Source: Acidobacteriota bacterium
Lineage (GTDB): Bacteria; Acidobacteriota; Blastocatellia; RBC074
DNA length: 37,268 bases
Reading direction: 5' to 3'
NCBI GenBank assembly: GCA_018269055.1
Contig: JAFDVI010000045.1
Span: forward strand, 1 to 37,268
Under the pieces are notes generated by a model that was not told the DNA's origin, did no database searches, and worked only from the letters and a program-made list of their open reading frames with translations. The translations under genes were made by a program, and so were the position numbers. Position 1 is the stretch's first letter. Every line of letters starts with the position of its first letter. This document shows positions 20,338-29,271 of this stretch, piece by piece.

Positions 20338-23300
20338 TTATTTGACGTTCGGATCCGCCTCGACCACAACCTTGCTGGTCAATTCCTTGCCGTCCACCAT
20401 CACTTTGACCAAGTAAGTTCCGGGTTCGAGCGGCAATCCGGCGTTGAAGCCGCGGCCACCAAAACCACCACCACCCTGGCCGGCTTGACCGGGTGTTGCG
20501 GGCGGTTGTCCTTGACCAGTTTGACCGCCAGCAGGCGGTTGTCCCTGTCCACCACCGGGGCCAGCCTGCCCTCCACCGCGACCGCCGAAACCTGCCGGAC
20601 GAGGCGGCGGATCGCCACGCAAATTCCATTGCACACGATTTAACCCAGGCTCCTTTGTGCCATTGATGTTCCGAACCACTTTGCCTGTGATATCCGATAT
20701 GGTGATTTTGACATCGCCGGTGGTTGCGGCGCCCAAATAGTACGTGATCGCCGTTCCGGCCTGAGGATTTTCTCCCTTAAAGGCTTTTTGTCCGCCGGCA
20801 TACCGACTCAAGGCAATGTCGTTTTGCCAGATGATGCCCGGACGAACATCAAACAGATGCGCACTGGCAGCGATGACTTTGTCATCCATCTGTTGCAAGG
20901 CAGAAATGTCATCACAAATCCAGATGCCGCGTCCGTGAGTTCCCGCAATCAGGTCGTTGTCGCGCGGGTGGATCAGCAAATCATCTATACGAACCGTCGG
21001 CAATCCGGTCATGAATTTCTTCCACTCGGCGCCGCCATTGAGCGAAACAAACAATCCATATTCTGTGCCAAGGAAAAGCAGGTTCTTGTTCTTCAAGTCC
21101 TCACGGATCACGTTTACGTTGCCGGTTGGCAGATTGCCCGCAACCGAAGTCCACGTCGCGCCAAAATCTTTCGTCAGGTAAACGTAGGGTTTGTGATCAT
21201 CGCTGCGATGTCCATCCACCGTCACGTAACATGTTCCCGCGTCAAAATGGGAAGGTTCGACACGTGAAATCAGGTGATTATTCGAAGCCAACACAGGAAT
21301 GTTAGGAGCGACGTTGGTGAATGTCGCGCCGCCGTCTTTGCTGAGTTGCACGTTGCCATCGTCCGTGCCCACCCAGATGATTCCGGGCTGAACAGGCGAT
21401 TCGGCAATCGTCGTCAGGTTGCTGTAATTCGCTGTGCCGTCATTCTTGGACGCCATTGGCTCGCTTCCCTTGACGCCCATGATCGAAAGCTGCGTGCGAT
21501 TGATCTGTTTGGTCAAATCGGCGGAAGCCGTCCAGGTTTCTCCGCGATCCAGCGATTTGAAAAATTTGTTTGCCCCGGCATAAATGATGCTCGGATTATG
21601 CGGTGACAGCGCCAATGGGGTGTTCCAGTTGAAACGATACTGCTCTCCAACCGGTGGAGCAGGCACGATATTGGATTGCGCCTGGTTGCCAAATCCGAAG
21701 GCCTGTGCCATTTGCGCGATTTGCTCGGTTTGGGCTTGTTGTTCGGGGTTTGCTGGCGGAGCGCCCTGGCCACCTTGTCTCGCGCCTTGGCCTCCGCGTC
21801 CACGCGGCGAAGCCGCACGCGGGCGGATTGATGTGCTGCGCCCCATTCGCAAATCGTAACGCTGCATCGCGCCTTGTTGAGACTCGGAATAAACGATGTT
21901 GTGATCCGTCGGATCATTCAAAGTGTAAAACCCATCGCCGCCGCCAACTCGGAACCAATCGGCGTTGGTAATTCCGACGCCGCCTCCGGCGCCACCGCCT
22001 CCGCCGCCTCCGAATCCTCCACCTCCGGAACGAGTCTGACTTGGGCCGCACCAACTGCCGTTGTCTTGCAAACCTCCGCAGACGAAATAGGGCCTGCGCA
22101 TATCTGCCGAAACCGCGTAAAACTGTGATGCCGCAATGTTGTTGATGTAATCAAACGTATCACCTTGATCGAAGCTGACGTCCAACCCGCCGTCGTTACC
22201 GACCCAAACGTTATTGCCGTTTTTCGGATTGATCCAGATGGCGTGATGGTCACTGTGCGCAACCCCGGAAAGATTTTTGAACGTCTTGCCGCCATCGGTC
22301 GAGCGACTGAAGTTCAATCCGCCAGTGTACACAATTTCGGGGTTTGAGGGATCAACGCGAACCTGGCTGTAATACATTGGGCGATTGTTGTTGCTGCTGA
22401 CAATGCGCCATGTTTTGCCTTTGTCATCCGAACGCCACAACCCCGCTTTTTTCGGATCGGGAGGGGCATTGGGATTGTTTTGGCCTCCTCCGCCACCTCC
22501 GCCGCCAAAACCTCCACCTCCGCCACCTGGGCCGGCGGCCACTGGCTGTCCCGTCGCAGTTTCTTCAGGAACGCCTGTTCCCTGACTTGTGCCAACTTCG
22601 ACTTGCGCGTAAAGCACGTTCGGATTTGATCTGGCAATATCAATACCGATGCGTCCGAGCAATCCTTCGGGCCAGCCATTGCCTTCAACTTTCGTCCAGG
22701 TTTTCCCAGCGTCGGTTGTTTTCCATAACCCGCTGCCATTGCCTCCACCGTTGTATCCCCAGGGCGCGCGACGACGCTGGTACGAGGCGGCATAAAGCGT
22801 TTTCGTATCCGCGGGATCAATCACCAAATCGGTGAAGCCGGTGTCTTCATCAATGAATTTGACGTTCGTCCAGGTTTTGCCGCCGTCGGTGGTTTTATAA
22901 ATTCCGCGCTCCTTGTTTGAACCAAACAGATGGCCGAGCGCCGCAACATAAACAGTGTCAGGATTTTTGGGATCCACCACGATGCGCGCAATGGATTGCG
23001 TTTCTTTCAGTCCGACATTCGAGAATGTTTTGCCGCCATCCGTGGATTTGTAGATGCCATCGCCAAAGCTCGAGCTTTGGCGATTGTTCGCTTCTCCCGT
23101 CCCGACCCAAACGATATTCGGATTGGATTGGCAAATGGCGATATCGCCGATCGAAGCCGTCGGGTATGTGTCGAAAATCGGCTCCCAGGTCGTGCCATTG
23201 TTGACGGTTTTCCAGACTCCGCCCGTGGCAAAGCCGACATAAATAATGTAGGGATTGCCGTCAACGCCTTCGATGTCGTCAATGCGCCCGCCCATACTGG

Positions 23301-23484
23301 CCGGCCCGATGGAACGCCAAACAAACCCTCGCAACAGCGGATCGTCCGATGGATTGATCGGCGGTTTCGGCGGTGGTTGATTGCCTTGGAAGCCTTGAGC
23401 CAATGTCGTCAAACTCGAAAAAATCAGGCTGCATGCCAAGAAAAGAGCAATGTTAGTACGCTTCGAACACAAGTTCTTTCGCAT
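20338..23484 (-). CDS. Secreted VPS10/sortilin-like BNR-repeat protein with glycine-rich loops
   Basis: This large 1,048-residue protein has a signal peptide (NIALFLACSLIFSSLTTLAQ) and a proline-rich start (PPPKPPINPS). Many BNR Asp boxes follow: NNGTTW, STDGGKTF, TTDGGKTW, SDDKGKTW, SFDQGDTF, SLDRGETW and TKDFGATW. These make a multi-bladed propeller of the kind usually annotated as a VPS10-domain protein or glycosyl hydrolase. Three or more loops are poly-Gly (about residues 325-345 and 500-520) or Gly/Arg/Gln-rich (about 595-620 and 985-1030). A C-terminal Ig-like region (ITYYLGAATTGDVKITISD, LEPGTYLVKVMVDGKEL) is seen. AAAGGA precedes the ATG at 23484. No catalytic residues can be named. 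Confidence 0.82.
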   Translation of the reverse strand: MRKNLCSKRTNIALFLACSLIFSSLTTLAQGFQGNQPPPKPPINPSDDPLLRGFVWRSIGPASMGGRIDDIEGVDGNPYIIYVGFATGGVWKTVNNGTTWEPIFDTYPTASIGDIAICQSNPNIVWVGTGEANNRQSSSFGDGIYKSTDGGKTFSNVGLKETQSIARIVVDPKNPDTVYVAALGHLFGSNKERGIYKTTDGGKTWTNVKFIDEDTGFTDLVIDPADTKTLYAASYQRRRAPWGYNGGGNGSGLWKTTDAGKTWTKVEGNGWPEGLLGRIGIDIARSNPNVLYAQVEVGTSQGTGVPEETATGQPVAAGPGGGGGGFGGGGGGGGQNNPNAPPDPKKAGLWRSDDKGKTWRIVSSNNNRPMYYSQVRVDPSNPEIVYTGGLNFSRSTDGGKTFKNLSGVAHSDHHAIWINPKNGNNVWVGNDGGLDVSFDQGDTFDYINNIAASQFYAVSADMRRPYFVCGGLQDNGSWCGPSQTRSGGGGFGGGGGGGAGGGVGITNADWFRVGGGDGFYTLNDPTDHNIVYSESQQGAMQRYDLRMGRSTSIRPRAASPRGRGGQGARQGGQGAPPANPEQQAQTEQIAQMAQAFGFGNQAQSNIVPAPPVGEQYRFNWNTPLALSPHNPSIIYAGANKFFKSLDRGETWTASADLTKQINRTQLSIMGVKGSEPMASKNDGTANYSNLTTIAESPVQPGIIWVGTDDGNVQLSKDGGATFTNVAPNIPVLASNNHLISRVEPSHFDAGTCYVTVDGHRSDDHKPYVYLTKDFGATWTSVAGNLPTGNVNVIREDLKNKNLLFLGTEYGLFVSLNGGAEWKKFMTGLPTVRIDDLLIHPRDNDLIAGTHGRGIWICDDISALQQMDDKVIAASAHLFDVRPGIIWQNDIALSRYAGGQKAFKGENPQAGTAITYYLGAATTGDVKITISDITGKVVRNINGTKEPGLNRVQWNLRGDPPPRPAGFGGRGGGQAGPGGGQGQPPAGGQTGQGQPPATPGQAGQGGGGFGGRGFNAGLPLEPGTYLVKVMVDGKELTSKVVVEADPNVK

Positions 23485-23614
23485 AACCCAGAATCCTTTC
23501 AAAAGGTATTTCGTTGTTTTATGGAGGCGAGCCTTGAAAAAACGGCTCTACGACTACCTCCGTAGACGAACGGACGCACTCTACGGATACAGCTATTTCC
23601 GGCGGATAGATGGA
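23485..23614 (-). other. Spacer between the TPR gene and the VPS10 gene with small hairpins
   Basis: TCCGTAGA (23559-23566) pairs with TCTACGGA (23580-23587), and GAGCC pairs with GGCTC around 23529-23547. Neither has a clear T run on the minus strand. The spacer ends with the AAAGGA site for the VPS10 gene. No gene is seen. Confidence 0.35.
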
Positions 23615-24844
23615 CTATTTTCGAATGGTTTTGCGAGACGGCGCGGAAGAAATCGAAAACGCATTTAAATCGCGCCAAAGCAATTCAACAAAACGCGTTT
23701 CAGTAACTTTCGCCTTTCGACGTGGAAACAGACTAGACCAGCCAAAGGCTGGCAATCGCGGCAATTCATCTCCGGCGCGAGCTTCCACAGCCGTGCGGTA
23801 ATCGGAATCCTGCGGATTGATTTCATAAGCGGCGCGGAAATGTTCCCGCGCTTCAGCAGTGCGATTCGATTGCCAGCAAATCAACCCCAAGCTGTAAAAT
23901 GCCACATCGAATCGCGGATCGAGTCGCACGGCTTTTTGAAAATGTTTGAGAGCTTTGTCCGTGCTTCCCTGCTCCCAATACGTTCGACCAACCAGATAAT
24001 GCATTTCCGGCGTGGGGTTCAGCGACAGCGCTCGTTTCAAATGGGTCAAGGCTTCGCTCAATTTGCCTTCACGCGCCAACAGACGTCCCAAGCCGTAATG
24101 CGCGGCAAAGGAGTTGTCATCCAGTTCCAACGCGCGCTGCAAATGCAATTTGGCAGATTCCGGTTCGCCCTCATCGCCGCTTAACAAGCCTAACAGCAGC
24201 CGCGCGCCAAAATGATTGCACTGTTCATCCAGCGCGCGCCTGAGAAAGATCGCGGCTTCGAGTTGTTTGCCAAGCTGAAAATAATGTTCGCCAATGGTGA
24301 AACTCAATTCGGCGTTATGCTCGTCCAGCACCAGCGCCGCTTCCAGCATTCGTAATCCGCGACGGCGGCGGCCTTCGGCAATCAGCAGCGTGCCTTCTTC
24401 CACCAGATCAATGAACTCGTCACGTTCAGCACCTCGATATGCTGAAATGATTCGTTCGCAACGTTCGTCCAACCGTTCCCGTTCCGCGGTTTCTTCGTAA
24501 TGACGGGCGACGCGGTTTCGCCAACGCTGTTCCAACTCTTCGGGATTAACCGCGTGCATTTCGGTCAAAATCTCCGTCAGAGCTTCCAACATCATGTGAT
24601 CGTAAAAGCTACCCGTTGCCTGTTGCTGCGCTAAATCCAGCAATTGCTCAAACCGCTCGTTCGATTTCGTCAACGCCGATTCCAAGGCGCTGATCCGTTC
24701 CAACAAATGCTCTTCCAGCGAATCACCATGCTCAAACCCGCCAGCGTTATACGGACGGGAAATCACCATCAGATACGTGCCGCATTCCTGACAGTAATCC
24801 ACTTCGTCGGGGTTCGCTTTTTTGCAGAGTTGGCAGAAAATCAT
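23615..24844 (-). CDS. Zinc-ribbon and tetratricopeptide-repeat protein
   Basis: The 409-residue protein begins MIFCQLCKKANPDEVDYCQE, a C-x2-C ... C-x2-C zinc ribbon in the first 25 residues. A charged, probably coiled-coil segment follows (about 40-150). At least five TPR units then run from about 165 to 375 (AELSFTIGEHYFQLGKQLEA, FAAHYGLGRLLAREGKLSEA, PEMHYLVGRTYWEQGSTDKA, FDVAFYSLGLICWQSNRTAE). No signal peptide is present, so it is likely a cytoplasmic scaffold. The frame continues upstream to 24880 into a repeated intergenic word, so the ATG at 24844 is preferred. No clear ribosome binding site is visible. Its partner is unknown. Confidence 0.75.
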   Translation of the reverse strand: MIFCQLCKKANPDEVDYCQECGTYLMVISRPYNAGGFEHGDSLEEHLLERISALESALTKSNERFEQLLDLAQQQATGSFYDHMMLEALTEILTEMHAVNPEELEQRWRNRVARHYEETAERERLDERCERIISAYRGAERDEFIDLVEEGTLLIAEGRRRRGLRMLEAALVLDEHNAELSFTIGEHYFQLGKQLEAAIFLRRALDEQCNHFGARLLLGLLSGDEGEPESAKLHLQRALELDDNSFAAHYGLGRLLAREGKLSEALTHLKRALSLNPTPEMHYLVGRTYWEQGSTDKALKHFQKAVRLDPRFDVAFYSLGLICWQSNRTAEAREHFRAAYEINPQDSDYRTAVEARAGDELPRLPAFGWSSLFPRRKAKVTETRFVELLWRDLNAFSISSAPSRKTIRK

Positions 24845-24847
24845 AGG

Positions 24848-24966
24848 GTCAATTGATAGTTGATAATTCGTAATTGACAATCAATAAGGTTGTTATTTAA
24901 CAAAAGAATGCTCAGCGATTGCAGGTCCAACAGCGCCGCCAAACTATCAATTGTCAATCATCAATT
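24848..24966. repeat. Intergenic inverted repeat (CAATTGATAGTT type)
   Basis: CAATTGATAGTT (24850-24861) is the exact complement of AACTATCAATTG (24942-24953). AATTGACAATCAAT (about 24872) and TTGTCAATCATCAATTG (about 24951-24967) add further related words. It fills the gap between the TPR gene and the thiolase gene. Confidence 0.6.
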
Positions 24967-24968
24967 GC

Positions 24969-26150
24969 TCACTGTCGTTCCACGGCCAAGGCAACCGCAT
25001 TGCCGCCGCCCAAACATAAACTGGCGATGCCGCGTTTGGCTTCGCGCCGAATCATTTCATGTAACAGCGTCGTCAACACTCTCGCGCCCGAAGCGCCAAT
25101 TGGATGGCCGAGCGCAACCGCCCCGCCATTGACGTTCACTTTGTTTGGATCGAGTTCAAGTTGCTGGACCAGCGCGACCGATTGCGAGGAAAACGCTTCA
25201 TTTAGTTCAAACAGATCAACATCAGCCAGTTTCCATCCGGCTTTGCGCGCGACGATTTTGACCGCTTCGACCGGAGCCATCATCACCAGTTTCGGTTCAA
25301 TCCCTGAAGTTGCCTGTGCGACGATGCGCGCCATCGGCGCTCGCCCAAGCTTTGCGGCCAGCGATTCCGAAGTCACCACCAAGGCAGCCGCGCCGTCGTT
25401 GATTGTCGAAGCGTTCCCGGCCGTGACAGTTCCGTCCTTGCGAAACGCCGGTTTCAATTTCGACAGTGATTCAACCGTGGAATCCGCGCGCGGCCCTTCG
25501 TCGGTGTCGAAAATAATTGGATCGCCTTTGCGCTGCGGAATTTCGACCGGACAAATTTCGGCTTTGAAGCGTCCGGTCTGAATCGCCGCGACGGCTTTGC
25601 GCTGGGAGTTGGCGGCGTAATCGTCTTGTTGTTGGCGAGTGATGCCATACTTTTCCGAAACGACTTCGCCGGTTTCGCCCATGTGCCAACAATCGAATGC
25701 GCACCACAATCCATCGTGAATCATCGCGTCAACGATTTCGCCGTTGCCCATGCGGTATCCGTCACGACCTTTGGGCAACAGGTAAGGCGCATTCGACATG
25801 GATTCCATCCCGCCGGCGACGATGATCTCATTGTCGCCGAGTGCAACCGATTGCGCGGCCAGCATCACGGCTTTCAATCCGGAGCCGCAAACTTTGTTGA
25901 TCGTCATTGCCGCGACTTTGTCCGGCAGGCCGCCTTTGAGCGCAGCCTGTCTGGCGGGATTTTGTCCCAACCCGGCTTGGAGCACACACCCCATGATGAC
26001 TTCATCAATTTGATTGGCATCCAAACCGGCACGTTCGATGGCAGCGCGTACGGCGATCGCGCCGAGTTGCGGCGCAGTAAATGGTTTAAGTGATCCCTGG
26101 AATTTCCCGATGGCGGTGCGAGTGGCACTGATGATGACTGGTTGTTGCAT
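24969..26150 (-). CDS. Acetyl-CoA acetyltransferase (thiolase)
   Basis: Thiolases of this type condense two acetyl-CoA to acetoacetyl-CoA or run the reverse cleavage. The 393-residue protein has nucleophile Cys88 in INKVCGSGLKA. It also has the ELNEAFSSQ loop, the histidine of GHPIGASGARVL and the second active cysteine of CLGGGNAVAL. The length is typical. Two in-frame ATG codons lie close together; AAGGA gives better spacing to the second (26150), so the protein starts MQQPVIISATRT. No other beta-oxidation or PHB gene is adjacent, so the pathway is open (fatty-acid degradation, ketone metabolism or PHB). Confidence 0.92.
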   Translation of the reverse strand: MQQPVIISATRTAIGKFQGSLKPFTAPQLGAIAVRAAIERAGLDANQIDEVIMGCVLQAGLGQNPARQAALKGGLPDKVAAMTINKVCGSGLKAVMLAAQSVALGDNEIIVAGGMESMSNAPYLLPKGRDGYRMGNGEIVDAMIHDGLWCAFDCWHMGETGEVVSEKYGITRQQQDDYAANSQRKAVAAIQTGRFKAEICPVEIPQRKGDPIIFDTDEGPRADSTVESLSKLKPAFRKDGTVTAGNASTINDGAAALVVTSESLAAKLGRAPMARIVAQATSGIEPKLVMMAPVEAVKIVARKAGWKLADVDLFELNEAFSSQSVALVQQLELDPNKVNVNGGAVALGHPIGASGARVLTTLLHEMIRREAKRGIASLCLGGGNAVALAVERQ

Positions 26151-26334
26151 GAACATAAATCCTTCTTGCGAATCGCGTGAAGAAGCGAGGCGGTTTCGCT
26201 AATCACTCCAACTATCGTTTCAACAAATTCGATTATAGCGGCAGACAAAGTCGAGTCAACCAACTCAATCGCACTCATCAGTCATTGAACTGAGCCGATT
26301 GACGGCATTCATCACTCGGTTCAGTTTCGCAGTC

Positions 26335-27597
26335 TCATTCGCCGCCAATGTCGCGACGAAACTGCATCCCGTCAAAATGAATTTTGCCCACAGCTTCGTA
26401 AGCGCGCGCCGTCGCTTCCGCCAATGTTGCCGCGCGAGCCGTTACACCGAGCACGCGACCTCCGGCGGTTTCGACTTCACCAGCCACGTTACACTTTGTG
26501 CCTGCGTGAAAAACAACAATGCCTTCGGCCTGGTCGGCCTGATTGAGTCCGCTGATGATTTTTCCGGTTTCGTAGCTGCCCGGATAGCCAGCCGATGCCA
26601 TCACCACACATGTCGAAGCATCATGGCTCCACTGCGGTTTGGCTTTACTCAATTCTCCATTCGCCACGGCCAAAGCCAATTCGGCAAAATCGCCGTCCAG
26701 CCGCCGCAAAATCGCCTGCGTTTCCGGATCGCCAAAGCGAACGTTGTATTCCAGCGTCTTTGGCCCCTCAGCCGTCAACATCAATCCGCAATACAGCACG
26801 CCTCGAAACGGGAACCCCTCCTTACGCGTCGCTTCCAGAGAAGGCGCGACAATTTCGCGAACGATTCGCGCTTCCAATTCCGCGTTGAGTAATCCCGGCG
26901 TTGAAAACGCTCCCATCCCGCCAGTGTTCGGCCCGTGGTCGCCATCGAAGACGCGTTTGTGATCTTGGGCCACCGGCATCGCGGCAAAGTCTTTGCCGTC
27001 GCTGAACACCAGGTACGACAATTCGCGCCCGACCAAACATTCTTCTATGACCAGCCGCGCGCCAGCGTCGCCAAGCCTCCGATCTAATAACAAATCTTGC
27101 ACTGCCTGATGCGCTTCCGCTTCGTCAGCAGCGACAATGACACCTTTGCCAGCGGCCAAGCCATCAGCCTTGATCACTACCGGAAAGCCGAACGCGCCAA
27201 CCGCTTTGAATGCTTCACGGGCGTCATCAACGACAATGTATCTGGCAGTCGGGATGTTGTGGCGCGCCATGAATTCTTTGGAAAACACCTTGCTGCCTTC
27301 CAATTTCGCCGCCGCTTTGGAAGGCCCAAACGCCGCGATGCCGCGATCCGACAAAGCGTCCGCCAATCCGTCAACCAATGGTTGTTCCGGCCCGATGACA
27401 ACCAGATCAATCTTTTCCTTCGCCGCAAACTCGGCTATCGAATTCACGTCGCCTTTGCCAACATCTGCTCGCGTAGTCAGCTTCAAAATACCCGCGTTGC
27501 CGGTCGCGGAGTAAATCTGTTTGACCGATGAACTGCGGTTGAGCGCCCACGTCAGCGCGTGTTCGCGTCCGCCTGAACCAATCACAAAAACTTTCAT
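26335..27597 (-). CDS. purD: Phosphoribosylamine--glycine ligase
   Basis: PurD joins 5-phosphoribosylamine and glycine using ATP, the second step of purine synthesis. The 420-residue protein starts MKVFVIGSGGREHALTWAL. It has the ATP-grasp features FPVVIKADGLAAGKGVIVA, VGRELSYLVFSDGK, DGDHGPNTGGMGAFSTPG and LEYNVRFGDPETQAILRRL. The C-terminal domain reads GYPGSYETGKIISGL. The length is normal. It lies on the minus strand, 185 bp upstream of the thiolase, and diverges from the tRNA-Leu on the other strand. No other pur gene is in the window. Confidence 0.96.
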   Translation of the reverse strand: MKVFVIGSGGREHALTWALNRSSSVKQIYSATGNAGILKLTTRADVGKGDVNSIAEFAAKEKIDLVVIGPEQPLVDGLADALSDRGIAAFGPSKAAAKLEGSKVFSKEFMARHNIPTARYIVVDDAREAFKAVGAFGFPVVIKADGLAAGKGVIVAADEAEAHQAVQDLLLDRRLGDAGARLVIEECLVGRELSYLVFSDGKDFAAMPVAQDHKRVFDGDHGPNTGGMGAFSTPGLLNAELEARIVREIVAPSLEATRKEGFPFRGVLYCGLMLTAEGPKTLEYNVRFGDPETQAILRRLDGDFAELALAVANGELSKAKPQWSHDASTCVVMASAGYPGSYETGKIISGLNQADQAEGIVVFHAGTKCNVAGEVETAGGRVLGVTARAATLAEATARAYEAVGKIHFDGMQFRRDIGGE

Positions 27598-27750
27598 GGA
27601 ATCATCCGGTGAGTAAGAGTTTTGCGAGTGAAGGCCGCCACTTTACCTTTCAAGCGGCAAAGTTCAAAGCGCGCGGCGACTGGCCGAACATTCCGCAGTT
27701 GGCCGTCTTGACAGGCTATAACGCGATCAGTAGTATGCGCCTTCCTAAAT

Positions 27751-27834
27751 GCGGATGTGGCGGAACTGGTAGACGCGCTAGTTTCAGGAGCTAGTGAGAG
27801 CAATCTCGTGGAGGTTCGATTCCTCTCATCCGCA
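27751..27834 (+). tRNA. tRNA-Leu (anticodon CAG)
   Basis: Acceptor stem GCGGATG (27751-27757) pairs with CATCCGC (27827-27833), followed by discriminator A. The anticodon loop TTCAGGA gives CAG. A long variable arm (GAGAGCAATCTC) marks a class II leucine tRNA. The next bases are TCA, so the CCA end is not encoded and must be added, unlike the tRNA-Trp in this window. Confidence 0.94.
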
Positions 27835-27928
27835 TCAAACTTGAAAGAGGCGAAAGGGCGGCCACAAATGGTCGCCCTTTTCGCTTTCAACACATCGCGT
27901 CCAACTTTTCAATCTCAACAGTTTCTTC

Positions 27929-29227
27929 ATGCCTTCTGACGATCACCCAACCGCCACGATTGATCCCGGCGAATCTGTCATCAAACACGACCCTTATGCC
28001 GCATTGCGCGTGCGCGATTTCCGACTGTTTCTGGGTGGCCACGTACTTTCCGTGCTCGGCGTGCAGATGCAAAACGTCGCCGTCGGTTGGCAGCTTTATG
28101 ACAAAACCGGCTCTGCCTGGCCGCTGGCGATGGTGGGATTGATTCAGGCCGCGCCGATGATCGGACTGGCGCTGCCTGCCGGACAAATCGCGGATCGCTT
28201 TGATCGCCGAAAAATCCTGATGACGGCAACCGTTCTGGCCGTCATCAGCGCAATCGGATTGGCTGCGGTGTCGGCATCAGGCGGCAGCGTCAAATTGATG
28301 TACCTGTGTTTGTTCCTGAGCGGATTGGCCAGAGCGTTTCAAGGGCCGGCGCGTTCCTCGCTGATGCCGCAACTGGTTCCGCGTCCGATTTTCACCAACG
28401 CGGTTTCGTGGGCGGTCAGCGGATTCGAAATGGCTTCGCTGAGCGGCCCTGCGCTGGGCGGAATGCTGATCGGCGTATTCGGCGGAGCCACCAAAGTGTA
28501 TTTGCTGGCGGCGTTGGGCAGCGTGTTTTACTTCTCAATGTTGTCGGCAATTACCAGGCGGTCTTTCGTTGCCGAAGCGCAACACGAACATTCCGCCAGC
28601 AAGGATTGGCGTTCGTTTGTCGTCGGTTTTCATTACGTTTGGCGCACCAAACTGTTGTTCACGGTTATGTCGCTGGATTTATTCGCCGTGCTGTTGGGCG
28701 GAGCCGTCGCGTTGCTGCCGGTTTATGCCAAAGACATTTTGCACGTCGGTCCGGCGGGGCTTGGATGGATGCAGGCAGCGCCATCCATCGGCGCAGTGAC
28801 AATGGCGCTGTTGACGACACATTTGCCGCCGCTGAAAAAAGCCGGTCGCACGTTGCTGCTGGCTGTTGCAGGCTTCGGAGTGGCGACCATCATTTTTGGG
28901 TTGTCGCGAAATTTCTGGCTGTCGGTAGCAATGTTGTTCCTGACCGGAGCTTTCGATAACATCAGCGTCGTCATTCGCCACACACTGGTACAAACGCTGA
29001 CGCCCGACGAAATGCGAGGCCGCGTTTCCGCCGTCAACGGAATGTTTATCAGCGCATCGAACGAAATCGGCAGGTTTGAATCCGGGTCAGTAGCCGCGCT
29101 GCTAGGAACGGTCTTTTCGGTTGTCAGCGGAGGCATTGGAACTTTGATTGTAGTCTTGGCAACAGCATTTGCCTCTCCGCAATTGCGACAGCACGGCTCA
29201 CTAACCGAAAGTGCTCACAAAAACTGA
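27929..29227 (+). CDS. MFS transporter of the EntS/MFS_3 type
   Basis: This 432-residue inner-membrane protein has about twelve predicted transmembrane helices. It opens with FRLFLGGHVLSVLGVQMQNV and carries the MFS loop GQIADRFDRRKILMTATVLA. ARAFQGPARSSLMPQLVP and the late motif QTLTPDEMRGRVSAVNGMF are typical of the enterobactin-exporter-like MFS_3 group. The substrate is unknown; siderophore or drug efflux is the usual annotation. No good Shine-Dalgarno sequence is seen. It is the first gene of a + strand series (MFS, LarA-like, class V aminotransferase, KAP, NACHT), but the 45-bp gap to the LarA gene makes only loose coupling. Confidence 0.88.
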   Translation: MPSDDHPTATIDPGESVIKHDPYAALRVRDFRLFLGGHVLSVLGVQMQNVAVGWQLYDKTGSAWPLAMVGLIQAAPMIGLALPAGQIADRFDRRKILMTATVLAVISAIGLAAVSASGGSVKLMYLCLFLSGLARAFQGPARSSLMPQLVPRPIFTNAVSWAVSGFEMASLSGPALGGMLIGVFGGATKVYLLAALGSVFYFSMLSAITRRSFVAEAQHEHSASKDWRSFVVGFHYVWRTKLLFTVMSLDLFAVLLGGAVALLPVYAKDILHVGPAGLGWMQAAPSIGAVTMALLTTHLPPLKKAGRTLLLAVAGFGVATIIFGLSRNFWLSVAMLFLTGAFDNISVVIRHTLVQTLTPDEMRGRVSAVNGMFISASNEIGRFESGSVAALLGTVFSVVSGGIGTLIVVLATAFASPQLRQHGSLTESAHKN

Positions 29228-29271
29228 CGCAACATCGTCACACTTTTCCTATTTGAGAATCGCGAACCCTT

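Noticed and set aside
27751..27834. tRNA-Leu as an integration site for a mobile island carrying KAP-NACHT
   Set aside because: No integrase gene, no repeat of the tRNA 3' end downstream within the window, and ordinary metabolic genes lie between.
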